From Promethearchaeota archaeon (GTDB lineage: Archaea > Asgardarchaeota > Lokiarchaeia > Sigynarchaeales > MK-D1): DNA of 7,056 bases. The notes under the pieces are model-generated. The model did not search any database. It saw only the letters and a program-made list of their open reading frames with translations, and was not told where the DNA came from. Location: the NCBI GenBank assembly GCA_016839385.1, contig JAEOUK010000399.1, positions 1 to 7,056 on the forward strand. Reading direction: 5' to 3'. Position 1 is the first letter of the stretch. Every line of letters begins with the position of its first letter. Shown here in pieces: positions 6,201 to 7,056 of the stretch. The translations under genes were made by a program, and so were the position numbers.

Positions 6201-6234
6201 CCACAAAAAGAACAACTAAAAAACTGTATGAAAA

Positions 6235-7056
6235 ATGATCAAGATGGCTGAAATAGGAATTGTACGATATGGTGCCTACATGCCGAAATATTTGTTGGAA
6301 CGTCGATTAATTGCAGAAGCATGGGATTTTCCATCAATCCCCGGGGGGATTTCGGTATCAAACAACGATGAAGACTCCATTACAATGGCAGTAGAGGCAG
6401 GATTAGATTGTTTAGGAGAATTAGATCCGAGCAGTATTGATGGTCTGTATTTCGCTTCTACGACTCCGCCCTACACTGAGAAACTTTGTGCTACTGTGAT
6501 TGCAAACACACTTGATCTACGTAATGATATTCTTACAATGGATGTTACAGATTCCACTCGAGGTTCTAGCATCGCTCTAGCAAGAGCTTATGAAACCATT
6601 CATGCAGGAAATGCAAATATGATTCTAGTTATCGCTGCAGATGAGCAAAAACCAATGCCGGAATCTATGTATGAATATCAATATGGGGATGGTGCTGCTG
6701 CATTTCTTATAGGTAATAAAAATGTCGTTTTATCAATCATGGGGTATTCTTCTACTGCCGATAACACGATTGGTCCGTGGAAACGTGCAGAATTGGATAA
6801 TTATGTTCGACAATTCGAATCAAAACATGAGGGGCTGTTTGGATATAGTCGGAATATGCTTGCAGCATTTAAAGGGTTATTTGAGAAATTAAAAATTGAT
6901 CCTGCAGATGTTCGGAAAGCAGCGCTATATGCTACAGACCCGCGAATGGCAGCAGCTATTGGTAAACAAATAGGTTTTAAATCAAGTGCTATTGAAGGAG
7001 TTCCATTTTTAGAATTTGGGAATACGGGGAATGCATTTGCTTTTATGACATTAATG
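6235..7056 (+). CDS. HMG-CoA synthase-like protein lacking the catalytic triad, 3' end cut by the window edge
   Basis: This is the first 274 residues of a thiolase-fold protein of the archaeal HMG-CoA synthase superfamily. The family pattern is clear: IGIVRYGAYMPKYLLERRLIA (7-27), NNDEDSITMAVEAG (43-56), AADEQ and YEYQYGDGAAAFLIG (146-160), AAFKGLFEKL (210-219), and FGNTGNAFAFMTL near the end. Read without gaps against archaeal HMG-CoA synthases as I recall them, the catalytic Glu is T76 (STTPPY for SESHPY), the nucleophilic Cys is T108 (DSTRGSS for FACKAGT), and the His is Y232 (LYATDP for FHQPNG). It therefore should not perform the classic condensation of acetyl-CoA with acetoacetyl-CoA. 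Similar Cys-less homologues, often with a C-terminal OB-fold/DUF35-like domain, exist in actinobacteria and archaea; that part would lie beyond the window. Starts are possible at ATG 6235 or in-frame ATG 6244. The ATG at 6228 is out of frame and stops after seven codons. Confidence 0.8.
   Translation, partial: MIKMAEIGIVRYGAYMPKYLLERRLIAEAWDFPSIPGGISVSNNDEDSITMAVEAGLDCLGELDPSSIDGLYFASTTPPYTEKLCATVIANTLDLRNDILTMDVTDSTRGSSIALARAYETIHAGNANMILVIAADEQKPMPESMYEYQYGDGAAAFLIGNKNVVLSIMGYSSTADNTIGPWKRAELDNYVRQFESKHEGLFGYSRNMLAAFKGLFEKLKIDPADVRKAALYATDPRMAAAIGKQIGFKSSAIEGVPFLEFGNTGNAFAFMTLM

Noticed and set aside
6235..7056. Genuine HMG-CoA synthase of the mevalonate pathway
   Set aside because: The positions expected to hold catalytic Glu, Cys and His read Thr, Thr and Tyr, so the standard enzyme name would mislead.

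Overview
The window is AT-rich archaeal chromosomal DNA. Archaeal markers are ribosomal proteins S24e and S27ae, a fused Kae1-Bud32 protein of the KEOPS tRNA-modification complex, and TATA-like boxes close to start codons with almost no Shine-Dalgarno sequences. A tandem Roadblock/LC7-like protein and a second protein built on a long coiled coil suggest an Asgard-type archaeon. That placement is an inference from gene content, not a proven assignment.

Layout from left to right. (1) The 3' end of a ChlD-type von Willebrand A (vWA) protein (+) is cut by the left edge. It faces a coiled-coil protein (-) across a short hairpin that could terminate both. (2) The coiled-coil protein carries seven in-register 14-residue repeats and a C-terminal domain resembling a TrmB/PLD-like fold. 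(3) Upstream of it, also on the minus strand, is a sugar-1-phosphate nucleotidyltransferase with a C-terminal hexapeptide beta-helix. (4) A 76-bp divergent promoter region holds a perfect 16-bp palindrome and a tandem octamer. It separates the nucleotidyltransferase from the tandem Roadblock-like gene (+). (5) A minus-strand information-processing cluster follows: S24e, then S27ae 12 bp later with a good Shine-Dalgarno sequence, then a T10 tract, then kae1-bud32, probably with its own promoter. (6) Across a 157-bp divergent spacer, a plus-strand gene of the HMG-CoA synthase superfamily begins and runs off the right edge. By alignment to archaeal HMG-CoA synthases as I recall them, its Glu, Cys and His catalytic positions are all replaced.

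The S24e/S27ae/Kae1 cluster links ribosome production with formation of t6A in tRNA, a common archaeal arrangement. The other genes look like separate transcription units, and I see no sequence evidence that they form one pathway. The best candidates for something undescribed are the coiled-coil/TrmB-like protein, the HMG-CoA-synthase-like protein without the catalytic triad, and the duplicated Roadblock protein with its palindromic promoter. I see no tRNA, rRNA, CRISPR array, insertion sequence or phage gene.
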